Assembly: GCA_947628025.1 (NCBI GenBank)
Contig: CANQYH010000078.1
Span: 1-11,738, forward strand
DNA from: an uncultured Lachnospiraceae bacterium
GTDB lineage: Bacteria; Bacillota; Clostridia; Lachnospirales; Lachnospiraceae
Length of the DNA stretch: 11,738 nt
Reading direction: 5' to 3'
Position 1 is the first letter of the stretch, and each line of letters opens with the position of its first letter. Below the pieces are notes generated by a model. It searched no databases. It was given only the letters and a program-made list of their open reading frames with translations, and was not told the origin of the DNA. This document shows positions 1 to 7,792 of this stretch, piece after piece. Made by a program: the position numbers and the translations under genes.

Positions 1-987
1 CATACCCATGGGGCCTATGGGTTTGATACCAATGATGGAGAGCCGGAGGGACTGCGTGAGTGGATGCGCCGGATCCCGGAGGAGGGCGTGACGTCGATCC
101 TGCCGACCACCGTGACCCAGATGCCGGACGTGCTCACCAAAGCGGTGGGGAACGTGGCGTCCGTGGTGGAAAACGGTTACGAGGGGGCGGAGATCCTGGG
201 GATTCATTTCGAGGGACCGTATCTGGATATGGAATATAAGGGGGCTCAGCCGCCGGAAGCCATCGCGCGGCCGTCGGTGGAGCAGTTCGCGGGCTATCAG
301 GAGGCGGCCCACGGGCTGATCCGCTACATTACGCTGGCCCCGGAGCATGACGAGGATCTCGCGCTGACCCGGTACTGCAGCACCCACGGCGTGGTGGTCA
401 GCATGGGACATTCTTCGGCGACGTACGAACAGGCGCTGATGGGGATTGCCAACGGGGCTATGTCCATGACGCATGTATACAATGGCATGACCGGCTTTGT
501 GCACCGGCAGCCGGGGCTGGTGGGGACCGCCCTGCGCGTCCGGGATATTTACGGCGAGGTCATCTGCGACGGCTGCCATTCCCATTTGGCGTCCCTGAAC
601 AATTTCTTTGCCGCCAAAGGGCGTGATTATGCGATCATGATCACGGACTCTCTGCGGGCCAAACATTGCCCGCCGGGCGGCGAGTATGACCTGGGCGGCC
701 ATCCGATCGAGATCCGGGACAATGGACTGGCGTATCTGAAAGGGACCGATACCATTGCCGGGAGCACCCTGCATATGAGCCGCGGCTTGAAGCTGCTGGC
801 TGAGAAAGCGATGGTGCCGTTTGACGCGGCGCTGAATGCCTGCACGCTGAATCCGGCCCGCTGTCTGGGCGTGTCCGGCCGCAAGGGGCGTCTGGCCGCG
901 GGCTGCGACGCGGATATCGTGGTGCTGGAGGACAATTACGACGTGTACCGGACGTACTGCCGGGGGAAAGTGTTATACAGCGCGTAA
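1..987 (+). CDS. nagA: N-acetylglucosamine-6-phosphate deacetylase, 5'-truncated by window edge
   Basis: This enzyme removes the acetyl group from GlcNAc-6-phosphate to give glucosamine-6-phosphate and acetate, the first committed cytoplasmic step of amino-sugar and cell-wall recycling. The reading frame is open at base 1, and 328 codons are visible. The first visible codons read HTHG, the metal-binding HxHG motif of the Bacillus-type enzyme (E. coli NagA has Q and N there). By visible codon number, the other landmarks are HFEGPYL with metal-ligand Glu at 71, GHSSATY with His at 137, MTHVYNGM with His at 158, CDGCHSH around 190, and the catalytic Asp in TDS at 216. A C-terminal NPA...G...G.L..G.DAD segment closes the amidohydrolase fold. 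Family members are about 380 aa, so roughly 50 N-terminal residues lie outside the window. The segment after the catalytic Asp (RAKHCPPGGEYDLGG) differs from the usual DA.P.AG. No terminator with a T-tract follows. The family call is secure; the exact substrate is inferred from family. Confidence 0.93.
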   Translation, partial: HTHGAYGFDTNDGEPEGLREWMRRIPEEGVTSILPTTVTQMPDVLTKAVGNVASVVENGYEGAEILGIHFEGPYLDMEYKGAQPPEAIARPSVEQFAGYQEAAHGLIRYITLAPEHDEDLALTRYCSTHGVVVSMGHSSATYEQALMGIANGAMSMTHVYNGMTGFVHRQPGLVGTALRVRDIYGEVICDGCHSHLASLNNFFAAKGRDYAIMITDSLRAKHCPPGGEYDLGGHPIEIRDNGLAYLKGTDTIAGSTLHMSRGLKLLAEKAMVPFDAALNACTLNPARCLGVSGRKGRLAAGCDADIVVLEDNYDVYRTYCRGKVLYSA

Positions 988-1015
988 CGGCGGGGATGGG
1001 TCCCCGATACGGAAA

Positions 1016-1100
1016 CGGCTGTTCCCGGGCGGGGCTGGGCATCATGGCGGAGGCGGCTGTTTCCGGGCGAGGACAGGCATCAACGGGCATCACGGCGGAA
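1016..1100. repeat. Imperfect 38-bp tandem duplication between nagA and the tetR gene
   Basis: Two copies start at 1016 and 1054, both opening CGGCTGTT(C/T)CCGGGCG(G/A)GG and both running through GGCATCA to GGCGGA(A/G)G. The second copy carries an extra internal ACGGGCATCA, so GGCATCA occurs twice in it. It lies in the 198-base nagA-tetR gap (988-1185), which holds no convincing gene. A short hairpin at 991-1006 (CGGGGA/TCCCCG) lies upstream without a T-tract. I see no clear promoter for tetR in this gap. Confidence 0.6.
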
Positions 1101-1172
1101 GCAGCCATTTATGCGTGGGAACAGGGCTGTGCAGGAGACAGTCATTCGCGGCAGGAACCGATAAACGCAGGC

Positions 1173-1188
1173 AGGAGGAGAGGCAGTG
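1173..1188 (+). promoter_or_regulatory. Ribosome binding site fixing the GTG start of the TetR gene
   Basis: AGGAGGAG at 1173-1180 lies about seven bases before GTG at 1186. An in-frame TAA at 1162-1164 and no ATG or TTG between it and 1186 make this GTG the only upstream start in frame. Confidence 0.85.
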
Positions 1189-1743
1189 GCAGGCTTTACG
1201 AAAAAGGCGATCAAGGATTCTTTTATAAAATTGCTTACCGAACGTCCGCTTTCGCAGATCACGGTCAAGGATATCGTGGCGGACTGCGGCGTGAACCGGA
1301 ACACATTTTATTATTATTTTGAGGACATTCCGAAGCTGCTTGAGGAAATCGTCATGGAAGACGCGGAGACGGTCATCCGCGCCTATCCGACCGTGGAGAA
1401 GATCGAGGACTGCCTGGAGACGGTGATCGATCTGGCGCTGTCCAAAAAGCGGGCGGTGCTGCATATCTACAATTCGGTCAACCGGGAACTGTACGAACAG
1501 TATATGTGGGTCGTCTGCGATCATGTGATCAACGCGTATCTGACCTCGATCCTGGACGGCCGCAATATCAGCGACAGGGACCGCGAGGTCATAAGAAAAT
1601 ACCTGTCGAGCCTGGGCTTCGGGATCACGTCCGGCTGGCTGCGGACCGGGATGACCGAGGACATCCGCGGCACATTTGCGCGTCTGCGCGAGATGAAAAA
1701 AGAAATACTGGAAGAGATGATCGCTCATTGCGAGGAAAATTAA
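1186..1743 (+). CDS. TetR/AcrR-family transcriptional regulator
   Basis: This is a 185-aa predicted dimeric DNA-binding repressor, the usual length for TetR regulators. Residues about 25-46 form the TetR helix-turn-helix: ITVKDIVADCGVNRNTFYYYF, with the family's diagnostic FYYYF at the end. The rest is helical and ligand-binding-like; it resembles the C-terminal domains of clostridial regulators of this type, but I cannot name its ligand. The start is GTG, supported by the strong Shine-Dalgarno and the in-frame stop upstream. The gene sits 142 bases before a co-directional MMPL transporter operon and is separated from it by a strong terminator. TetR genes beside efflux-type transporters usually repress the neighbour, so this one probably controls the 1886-6216 operon and perhaps itself. 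The GTGTCTG inverted repeats at 1789-1824 are the best candidate operator. Family assignment is firm; target and ligand are inference. Confidence 0.92.
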   Translation: MAGFTKKAIKDSFIKLLTERPLSQITVKDIVADCGVNRNTFYYYFEDIPKLLEEIVMEDAETVIRAYPTVEKIEDCLETVIDLALSKKRAVLHIYNSVNRELYEQYMWVVCDHVINAYLTSILDGRNISDRDREVIRKYLSSLGFGITSGWLRTGMTEDIRGTFARLREMKKEILEEMIAHCEEN

Positions 1744-1782
1744 CGGGTATTCTGCGAAAAACACAAAAATCAGTCATTTCGG

Positions 1783-1822
1783 CGCCTCGTGTCTGAAAAA
1801 CAGACACGGGGCGTTTTGTGTC
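1783..1822 (+). terminator. Intrinsic terminator after tetR, also a candidate operator palindrome
   Basis: The left arm CGCCTCGTGTCTG (1783-1795) pairs with CAGACACGGGGCG (1801-1813) across an AAAAA loop, with only one T-G wobble in 13 pairs, followed by TTTTGTGT. An upstream ACACAAAA (1761-1768) is complementary to the TTTTGTGT tail (1814-1821), extending the symmetry. This is a strong rho-independent terminator in form. Confidence 0.9.
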
Positions 1823-1853
1823 TGTATCCGCGGAAAAACGGCCGGACTATAAT
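1818..1853 (+). promoter_or_regulatory. Promoter region of the MMPL operon
   Basis: A perfect TATAAT lies at 1848-1853, about 33 bases before the start codon. No good -35 is found at the expected distance; the nearest candidate is the weak CTGTAT at 1822-1827 with a 20-base spacer. A further GTGTCTG copy at 1818-1824 abuts this zone, as expected for a repressible promoter. Confidence 0.6.
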
Positions 1854-1885
1854 GGGAGCAGAATAAAAAAGAGAGGTGACAGATC

Positions 1886-3988
1886 ATGCGTTTTGGAAAA
1901 GCGGTCGTGAAATACCGCATACCAATCCTGGCGATCACGCTGATTCTCCTGATTCCCTCCGTGTTCGGGATGATGGGGACGCGGATCAATTATGACATGC
2001 TCAATTACCTGCCGGAGGATATGGAGACGGTGATCGGGCAGAACGAGCTTCTGGAGGATTTTGACAAGGGGGCGTTCTCTTTCCTCATCGTGGAGGATAT
2101 GCCGGTCCGCGACACAGTGGAGCTGAAAAAGCAGATTGAGCAGATCGATCATGTGGAAACGGTGCTTTGGTACGATTCCATCATGGATATTTCGGTCCCG
2201 ATGGAGTTTTTACCTGACCGGATCTACGACGAGTTTAATACGGAGAACGCTACGATCATGGCGGTGTTTTTTGATACGTCTACGTCCTCGGACGTCACGA
2301 TGGACGCGATCCGGCAGATCCGGCAGACCGCCGGAAAACAATGCTTCGTGTCCGGAATATCTGCATTGGTAACGGACCTGAAAGACCTGTGCGAAAAAGA
2401 GGAGCCGGTGTATGTAGGGATCGCCGTGCTGCTGGCCTGCGCCGCGATGCTGATCTTTCTGGACAGCTGGCTGGCTCCGTTCGTGTTTCTCGCCAGCATC
2501 GGCATGATGATCCTTTTGAATCTGGGAACCAATGTATTTTTAGGCGAGATCTCCTATATCACGAAAGCGCTTTCGGCGGTCCTGCAGCTGGCCGTTACAA
2601 TGGATTACTCTATTTTTCTATGGCACAGCTATAATGAACAGCGCACGCGGCATGAGGACATTCGCGAAGCGATGGCGGAAGCGATCCGGGAGACGCTGAC
2701 TTCCGTGGTCGGCAGTTCCGTCACGACGATAGCCGGTTTCATCGCGCTTTGCTTTATGTCCTTTACCATGGGCCGCGATCTGGGCATCGTAATGGCGAAA
2801 GGCGTGGTCTTCGGCGTGGCGGGCTGCGTGACGGTACTCCCGGCGCTGATCCTCGTGTTTGACAAGCCGCTGCAGAGGACGAAGCACCGGTCCCTGATCC
2901 CGGATATGAACGGCTTCGCGAGGGGCGTTGTGCGGATCTTTCCGGTATTCCTCGCAGTCTTTGTGCTGCTGATCCCGCCCGCGTATTACGGCTATTCGAA
3001 AACCAACGACGAAGTGTACTACGATATGGGCGAATGTCTGCCGGAGGACATGGAGTATGTGATCGCCAACCGCAAGCTGTCGGAGGATTTCGATATCGCT
3101 TCGACCCACATGCTGCTGGTGGACGCGGACCTTTCTTCCAGATCCGTCCGGGCCATGATGGACGAGATGGAGCAGGTCGACGGCGTCAAATACGTTTTGG
3201 GCCTGGAATCCGTGCTCGGTTCCCGCGTGCCGGCGGAAGTCCTGCCGGAATCGGTTTCGGGGCTCCTGAAGAGCGATCGGTGGGAGCTGCTGCTGATCAA
3301 TTCCGAATACAGGGTGGCCAGCGACGCGGTCAACGCGCAGATCGAAGCGCTGAACACGATCCTGAAAAAATATGACCCGAGCGGGATGCTGATCGGGGAA
3401 GCGCCCTGCATGAAAGATATGATCGATACGACGGCGCATGATTTCCGGGTCGTCAACGCGGTTTCCATCATCGCCATTTTCCTGATTATTGCGCTGGTAG
3501 AGCGGAGCGTTTCCCTGCCGTTCATCCTGATCGCGGTGATCGAGTCGGCGATCTTCATCAATCTCGGACTGCCTCATTATCTCGGGCAGAGCCTGCCGTT
3601 CATCGCTCCGATCTGCATCAGTACGATCCAGCTGGGCGCGACCGTAGACTATGCGATCCTGATGACGACGCGGTATAAGGAGGAGCGCGTGAACGGGAAC
3701 GGCAAAAAAGAGGCCGTCCGGATCGCTCTTGCCGCTTCGATCCCGTCGATCATCGTGTCCGGCATGGGACTGTTTGCCGCGACGTTCGGCGTGGCGCTGT
3801 ATTCCGATATCGATATGATCGGGTCTATGTGTATGCTGATGGCGAGAGGCGCGGTCGTGAGTATGCTGGCCGTGATTCTGGTCCTGCCGGCGCTTCTGCT
3901 GCTGTGCGACAGGGTGATCTGCGCCACCACATTTGGAATGAGAGCGGCAGTCAAATCAAAGAAAGAACGGGAGGTTATTTTGAAATGA
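1886..3988 (+). CDS. MMPL/RND-superfamily membrane transporter
   Basis: This is a 700-aa inner-membrane transporter of the MMPL (YdfJ-like) branch of the RND superfamily, proton-driven and with unknown cargo. The two-fold RND architecture is visible. TM1 is at about 10-30, followed by an extracytoplasmic loop to about 170 and five clustered TM segments to about 330. The pattern then repeats: a TM at about 350-372, a loop to about 530, and TMs to about 685. Each half has the RND relay helix motif, QLAVTMDYSIF at 234-244 and QLGATVDYAIL at 582-592, with aspartates D240 and D588 expected to carry protons. The length suits two MMPL domains. ATG at 1886 follows GAGAGGTGA at a normal distance. The stop overlaps the next start as ATGA (3985-3988), so the two genes are translationally coupled. 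The C-terminus ends in a basic cytoplasmic tail. The likely regulator is the upstream TetR protein. Possible cargo (lipid, peptide or drug) cannot be read from the sequence. Confidence 0.92.
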   Translation: MRFGKAVVKYRIPILAITLILLIPSVFGMMGTRINYDMLNYLPEDMETVIGQNELLEDFDKGAFSFLIVEDMPVRDTVELKKQIEQIDHVETVLWYDSIMDISVPMEFLPDRIYDEFNTENATIMAVFFDTSTSSDVTMDAIRQIRQTAGKQCFVSGISALVTDLKDLCEKEEPVYVGIAVLLACAAMLIFLDSWLAPFVFLASIGMMILLNLGTNVFLGEISYITKALSAVLQLAVTMDYSIFLWHSYNEQRTRHEDIREAMAEAIRETLTSVVGSSVTTIAGFIALCFMSFTMGRDLGIVMAKGVVFGVAGCVTVLPALILVFDKPLQRTKHRSLIPDMNGFARGVVRIFPVFLAVFVLLIPPAYYGYSKTNDEVYYDMGECLPEDMEYVIANRKLSEDFDIASTHMLLVDADLSSRSVRAMMDEMEQVDGVKYVLGLESVLGSRVPAEVLPESVSGLLKSDRWELLLINSEYRVASDAVNAQIEALNTILKKYDPSGMLIGEAPCMKDMIDTTAHDFRVVNAVSIIAIFLIIALVERSVSLPFILIAVIESAIFINLGLPHYLGQSLPFIAPICISTIQLGATVDYAILMTTRYKEERVNGNGKKEAVRIALAASIPSIIVSGMGLFAATFGVALYSDIDMIGSMCMLMARGAVVSMLAVILVLPALLLLCDRVICATTFGMRAAVKSKKEREVILK

Positions 3989-6216
3989 AGAAATCGGTAA
4001 AGAAGATCGTATCTCTTGGCCTTTGTGCGGCGCTGGCGGCCGGGGGCGTCGCGACCACCGTTTACGCTTTAAATGAGGGAGAGAAAACGTCCGGAGAGAC
4101 GGAGCAGTCGGAACAGGAGGCGTCCGCCAATGAGGGGCAGCCGGGTTCTTCCCGCGGCCAGGAAAGCGAGAAAGACGAGACGGTTTATATTTTTGCCGGA
4201 CCGGACGGGGCCGTGCAGAAGATCCTCGTCAGCGACTGGCTCAGCAATCCGTCCGGCAGCCAGACGCTGAACGACAAAACGGAGCTTACGAACGTGGAAA
4301 ACGTCAGGGGCGACGAGGGTTATACCATGGGCAGCGACGGCGCTTTCGTCTGGGACGCCCAGGGCCGCGATATCTATTATCAGGGAAATACGGAAAAAGA
4401 ACTGCCGGTGGGCCTGTCCGTAACCTACAAGCTGAACGGGGAGACGGTTTCTCCTGCCGAGCTGGCCGGAAAGAGCGGCCGGGTCACGATCCGTTTCGAT
4501 TATACGGCCCGTCAGTATGAGGAGGTAGAGATCGAGGGCAAAAAGGAAACGATCTATGTGCCCTTTGCCATGGTGACGGGAGTTGTGCTGGACAACGATA
4601 TCTTCACAAACGTGGGCGTGACGAACGGAAAGCTGATCAACGACGGCAGCCGCACCGTCGTCGTCGGAGCGGCGCTGCCGGGATTGCAGGAGGATCTGGC
4701 GATCTCGGAGGATCAGTTCGAGATCCCCGATTATCTGGAGATCTCCGCCGATGCGGAAAATTTCGAGCTGGGCATGACGGTCACGCTGGCCTCCAACGAG
4801 CTGTGGAACGGGATTGACACGGACCAGTTCGGCGATATGGACGGACTGAGCGGTTCCATGGAGGAGCTGGCGGACGCGATGGAGCAGCTGACGGACGGTT
4901 CCTCCCGGCTGTACGACGGGCTTTCGGAGCTGTTTGAAAAATCCGGAGAGCTGGCGGATGGCGTGGAACAGCTGGCCACTGGGGCGGAAGCGCTGAAAAA
5001 CGGCGGCGAAGAGCTGGACGCGGGAGCCGCCGCGCTCCAGTCCGGGGCTTCCGAACTGCAGGAGGGATTGCAGACGATCGCCGCCAACAACGATTCCTTA
5101 AACGGCGGCGCCAGACAGGTGTTTGAGACGCTGCTTTCTACCGCTGGTACGCAGCTGGCTGCCGCGGGGGTGGAGGTTCCGCCGCTGACGGTCGAGGGCT
5201 ATGCGGACACGCTGGACGCGGTGATCGCTTCCCTGGATGCGGATGCGGTACATGAAAAAGCCCTTGCCGCCGTGACGGAAGCGGTGGAACAGCAGCGTTC
5301 CTATATCCGGGAGCAGGTGACGGCTGCGGTCCGGGAGCAGGTGGCTGCGCAGGTGACGGCCGCGGTTCGGGAACAGGCGCATGCCCAGGTGACGCAGGCG
5401 GTCCGGGATACGGTCGAAGAGCAGGTCGTCGCTTCGGTACTGCAGATGGACCGGGCGAGTTTTCAGGCGGCGGTCGAATCCGGCGCAATCGACGATACGG
5501 TGCAGGCCGGCATAGAGGCCGCAGTCGGGCAGCAGATGCAGAGCGATCAGATCCTGCTGGCGATTCAGGCAAATACGGAAGAACAGATGGCGTCGGAGAC
5601 GGCACAGGCCGCGATCGCCGCGAACACAGACGCGCAGATGCAGAGCGAGACCGTGCAGGCGACGATTGATTCCAATACAGAGGCGCAGGTACAGAAAGCG
5701 ATCACTGAGAATATGGAGTCGGAGGAAGTGCAGGCCCAGATAGCGGCTGCGGCCGAGGGCGTGAAAGCGGTCGCGGCTCTGAAAGCGTCTCTGGATGACT
5801 ACAATACGTTTTATATGGGGCTGCAGACCTACACCGCAGGCGTTTCCGCGGCGGCTTCGGGCGCGGGAGAGCTCAAAAAAGGTGCGGATGAACTGAAAGA
5901 CGGGACCGGCCAGTTAAGCCAGGGAGCTTCGGAACTGTACGACGGCGTTTCCGAGCTGCAGAACGGCATACCGGCGCTGACAGACGGAGTTACCCAGCTG
6001 CGGGACGGGGCCGGGCAGCTTTCCGACGGGATCAAAGAAATGGACGAGAAAGGGATCCAGAAACTGATCGACGCGGTAGATGGGGATCTGGAGCGTCTGA
6101 TCACGAGGCTTGATGCGGTGGGAGACGTGTCCCGGAGATATACGAACTTTTCCGGCGTGGACGAGGGGACGGACGGTCAGGTGAGATTTATTTACCGTAC
6201 CGGTTCTATCGAATAG
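3985..6216 (+). CDS. Secreted xxxLxxG-repeat coiled protein, partner of MMPL transporter
   Basis: This is a 743-aa protein. The start at 3985 is chosen because GGGAGG lies at 3969-3974, the ATG overlaps the previous stop, and it opens a clear signal peptide (MKKSVKKI, hydrophobic to about 25, cleavage probably after VYA at 28). Upstream in-frame codons to 3829 only shadow the MMPL gene. In order: an acidic linker (30-60), a globular N-domain (about 65-290), a first xxxLxxG block (about 292-372, such as LADGVEQLATG), a polar helical centre (about 373-600) holding 12-aa and 17-aa tandem repeats, a second xxxLxxG block (626-686, such as LKDGTGQLSQG), and a short C-domain ending FIYRTGSIE. The xxxLxxG repeats match those of YhgE/Pip and EsaA/YueB phage-receptor and type VII accessory proteins, but the C-terminal membrane domain of those families is absent. 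It probably works outside the membrane with the MMPL pump. Biochemical function is not known to me. Confidence 0.85.
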   Translation: MKKSVKKIVSLGLCAALAAGGVATTVYALNEGEKTSGETEQSEQEASANEGQPGSSRGQESEKDETVYIFAGPDGAVQKILVSDWLSNPSGSQTLNDKTELTNVENVRGDEGYTMGSDGAFVWDAQGRDIYYQGNTEKELPVGLSVTYKLNGETVSPAELAGKSGRVTIRFDYTARQYEEVEIEGKKETIYVPFAMVTGVVLDNDIFTNVGVTNGKLINDGSRTVVVGAALPGLQEDLAISEDQFEIPDYLEISADAENFELGMTVTLASNELWNGIDTDQFGDMDGLSGSMEELADAMEQLTDGSSRLYDGLSELFEKSGELADGVEQLATGAEALKNGGEELDAGAAALQSGASELQEGLQTIAANNDSLNGGARQVFETLLSTAGTQLAAAGVEVPPLTVEGYADTLDAVIASLDADAVHEKALAAVTEAVEQQRSYIREQVTAAVREQVAAQVTAAVREQAHAQVTQAVRDTVEEQVVASVLQMDRASFQAAVESGAIDDTVQAGIEAAVGQQMQSDQILLAIQANTEEQMASETAQAAIAANTDAQMQSETVQATIDSNTEAQVQKAITENMESEEVQAQIAAAAEGVKAVAALKASLDDYNTFYMGLQTYTAGVSAAASGAGELKKGADELKDGTGQLSQGASELYDGVSELQNGIPALTDGVTQLRDGAGQLSDGIKEMDEKGIQKLIDAVDGDLERLITRLDAVGDVSRRYTNFSGVDEGTDGQVRFIYRTGSIE
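5314..5457 (+). repeat. 36-bp tandem repeats encoding a 12-aa coiled unit
   Basis: Three clear copies start at 5314, 5350 and 5386, with a degenerate fourth at 5422. They encode QVTAAVREQVAA, QVTAAVREQAHA, QVTQAVRDTVEE and QVVASVLQMDRA. The first two copies are highly similar at DNA level (CAGGTGACGGC then GCGGT then CGGGA), indicating recent or homogenised duplication. Confidence 0.85.
5554..5706 (+). repeat. 51-bp tandem repeats encoding a 17-aa unit
   Basis: Three copies at 5554-5604, 5605-5655 and 5656-5706 encode LLAIQANTEEQMASETA, QAAIAANTDAQMQSETV and QATIDSNTEAQVQKAIT. The shared core is AI..NT..Q(M/V). They are more diverged than the 36-bp array upstream. Confidence 0.8.
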
Positions 6217-6230
6217 GAAATTAAGAAGTA

Positions 6231-6287
6231 AAAAATCGCTTCCGGGCTGCGGGTGTCGGCAGATAAGCGGCCTGGAAGCGATTCTTT
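6231..6287. terminator. Bidirectional terminator between convergent operons
   Basis: AATCGCTTCC (6234-6243) is exactly complementary to GGAAGCGATT (6274-6283). The stem continues inward through 6244-6250 with 6267-6273 using two wobbles, leaving a 16-base loop. On the minus strand it ends in TTTTTT, a strong terminator for the ATPase gene. On the plus strand the tail is only TTCTTTG, a weaker terminator for the MMPL operon. It lies in the 119-base gap between the two stops. Confidence 0.88.
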
Positions 6288-6335
6288 GCTGTCTGGGTTC
6301 TGAGCCCATAAATGTGAGGAAAAGGGGAATATTCT

Positions 6336-7736
6336 TCACGCGGACGGCCGGTTCATTTCCTCAAAAGAGATCAGGCGCAGGTGGGAGTTGCCCTTATACT
6401 GTTCGTATACAGCGTCCTGGAAGCCGGATTTTGAGAAGATAATGTACCATTTGTCCGGGTAGGAGAATAATTCTCCGCGCTCCAGGAGCGTTTCCGCTGT
6501 GTCCGCGCCTACCTTTTCCCCGCGCCACTTGCATTCACAAAAAAGGGCGGAATGTCCCTGAACAGACATCAGGTCGATCTCTTCCTGACATTTCTTCACG
6601 GGATTGCTCCCCCACCATCTCCCTATATTTCCCAGAAAGAACGGCAGCGAAGTATATATCTCCGGGAGAAACAGGTATTGCCGGCATATTTCCTCGAAGA
6701 TACTGCCCATGAAATCGCCCAGCCGCGGTTTTACCGCCATATAGTAGAGAGCTTCGCCCATGCCGCTGGCGATGGTACTCAGGTTCGGGCGAACAAACCG
6801 GTACCAAAACAGGAACATATTGTCGGACAAGCGGTACAGAGTCCGGCGGCTGGAGGCACTTTCGGTGATGGGCGTTTCTTTCCGAACGAGACCGATGGAG
6901 ATCAGCGAGTTCAGCTGGCTGCTGCATCCGCTGGTTTCCAGACCGGTGGCGGTGGCGATCTCGTTCAGACGGCTGGCCCCGCCCGCGATGGCGGAGATGA
7001 TAGATTGGTAAGTCGCTGGCTCTCTGAGCTCCTGTTTCAGAAGATTGGAGGGTTCCTCAAACAGCCGGCCGCTTTCATCGAAAAACAGTTGGGAGATGTT
7101 GTCGTCCAGCGACCGGTCAGGCCGTATTCTAGACAGGTATTCCGGAACTCCCCCAGTGACGCCATAGAGGATCGCTTTTTGCTCATCGGAAAACCCGGAA
7201 AGCATGGCCTTGGACTCAAAGTACGTAAACGGTCGGATCCGGAACTGGGAGGTCCGTCTGCCGTACAGCGGGCTTTTGTATCCCAGCACCTGGTTCTCCA
7301 TAAAACTCATGGAAGAGCCGCACAGGATCAGAAACAGTTTGCTGTCTTTCCAGCACTGGTCGATATGACTCTGCAGCATGGAAGAGATAGCGGGATAGGA
7401 TGCGGCCAGATAGGGGTATTCATCAATCGCCAGTATGATCCGCCGGGTCTGGCAGATCTGGTCGATATGCTCCAGCAGGGACGCGAAATCCCTGAATACC
7501 GGCGATGCGGAACCTGGAGCGGTCTGAGCCAGGACGGCCCTGGATAAGCCGGCCAGATTGTCCTGCAGAGTGCCTTCGATGGCCATATAATAAATGGAAT
7601 CCTTTTCCCGGAGAAACTGGCGGATCAGGGTCGTTTTCCCGATTCGCCGCCTGCCGTAAAATACGGCAAATTCAAACTCTCCTTTTTGATAGGCTTGTTC
7701 CAGCTTCTCCAGTTCTCTGTCACGTCCGATAAACAT
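6336..7736 (-). CDS. AAA-type ATPase with winged helix and DUF234 nuclease-like domain
   Basis: This is a 466-aa cytoplasmic protein of the archaeal-type ATPase (ATPase_2 plus DUF234) family. The opening FIGRDRELEKL is the family's box, followed by Walker A GRRRIGKT (28-35) and Walker B ILAIDEYPYL with D105-E106. A winged-helix segment spans about 240-310 (LNEIATATGL...LISIGLV). The C-terminal domain carries D388 and then E401-C-K403 (EEIDLM...FCECKW), the layout of the PD-(D/E)xK nuclease fold to which DUF234 is assigned. ATG at 7736 is preceded by AGGAGG (complement of 7747-7752). The gene is isolated between terminators and convergent with the MMPL operon. GC content looks a little lower than in neighbours by eye and the promoter is markedly AT-rich, which could reflect horizontal acquisition. 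Cellular role is unknown for most members; nuclease activity is inferred from motifs only. Confidence 0.9.
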   Translation of the reverse strand: MFIGRDRELEKLEQAYQKGEFEFAVFYGRRRIGKTTLIRQFLREKDSIYYMAIEGTLQDNLAGLSRAVLAQTAPGSASPVFRDFASLLEHIDQICQTRRIILAIDEYPYLAASYPAISSMLQSHIDQCWKDSKLFLILCGSSMSFMENQVLGYKSPLYGRRTSQFRIRPFTYFESKAMLSGFSDEQKAILYGVTGGVPEYLSRIRPDRSLDDNISQLFFDESGRLFEEPSNLLKQELREPATYQSIISAIAGGASRLNEIATATGLETSGCSSQLNSLISIGLVRKETPITESASSRRTLYRLSDNMFLFWYRFVRPNLSTIASGMGEALYYMAVKPRLGDFMGSIFEEICRQYLFLPEIYTSLPFFLGNIGRWWGSNPVKKCQEEIDLMSVQGHSALFCECKWRGEKVGADTAETLLERGELFSYPDKWYIIFSKSGFQDAVYEQYKGNSHLRLISFEEMNRPSA

Positions 7737-7792
7737 GATATCAGGGCCTCCTGTCTGAGTAATGAATGATTCACTGTGCCTTTAATAAATAT

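Noticed and set aside
991..1006. Hairpin CGGGGA/TCCCCG after nagA as a terminator
   Set aside because: Only six pairs and no following T-tract, so it is not a credible intrinsic terminator.
2618..3577. 319-codon minus-strand frame inside the MMPL gene
   Set aside because: Low-complexity His/Arg/Asp-rich product. The opposite strand encodes an unmistakable RND transporter.
3829..3984. Possible 52-residue N-terminal extension of the xxxLxxG protein
   Set aside because: It lies wholly inside the MMPL gene, lacks a ribosome site, and would bury the signal peptide that starts at 3985.
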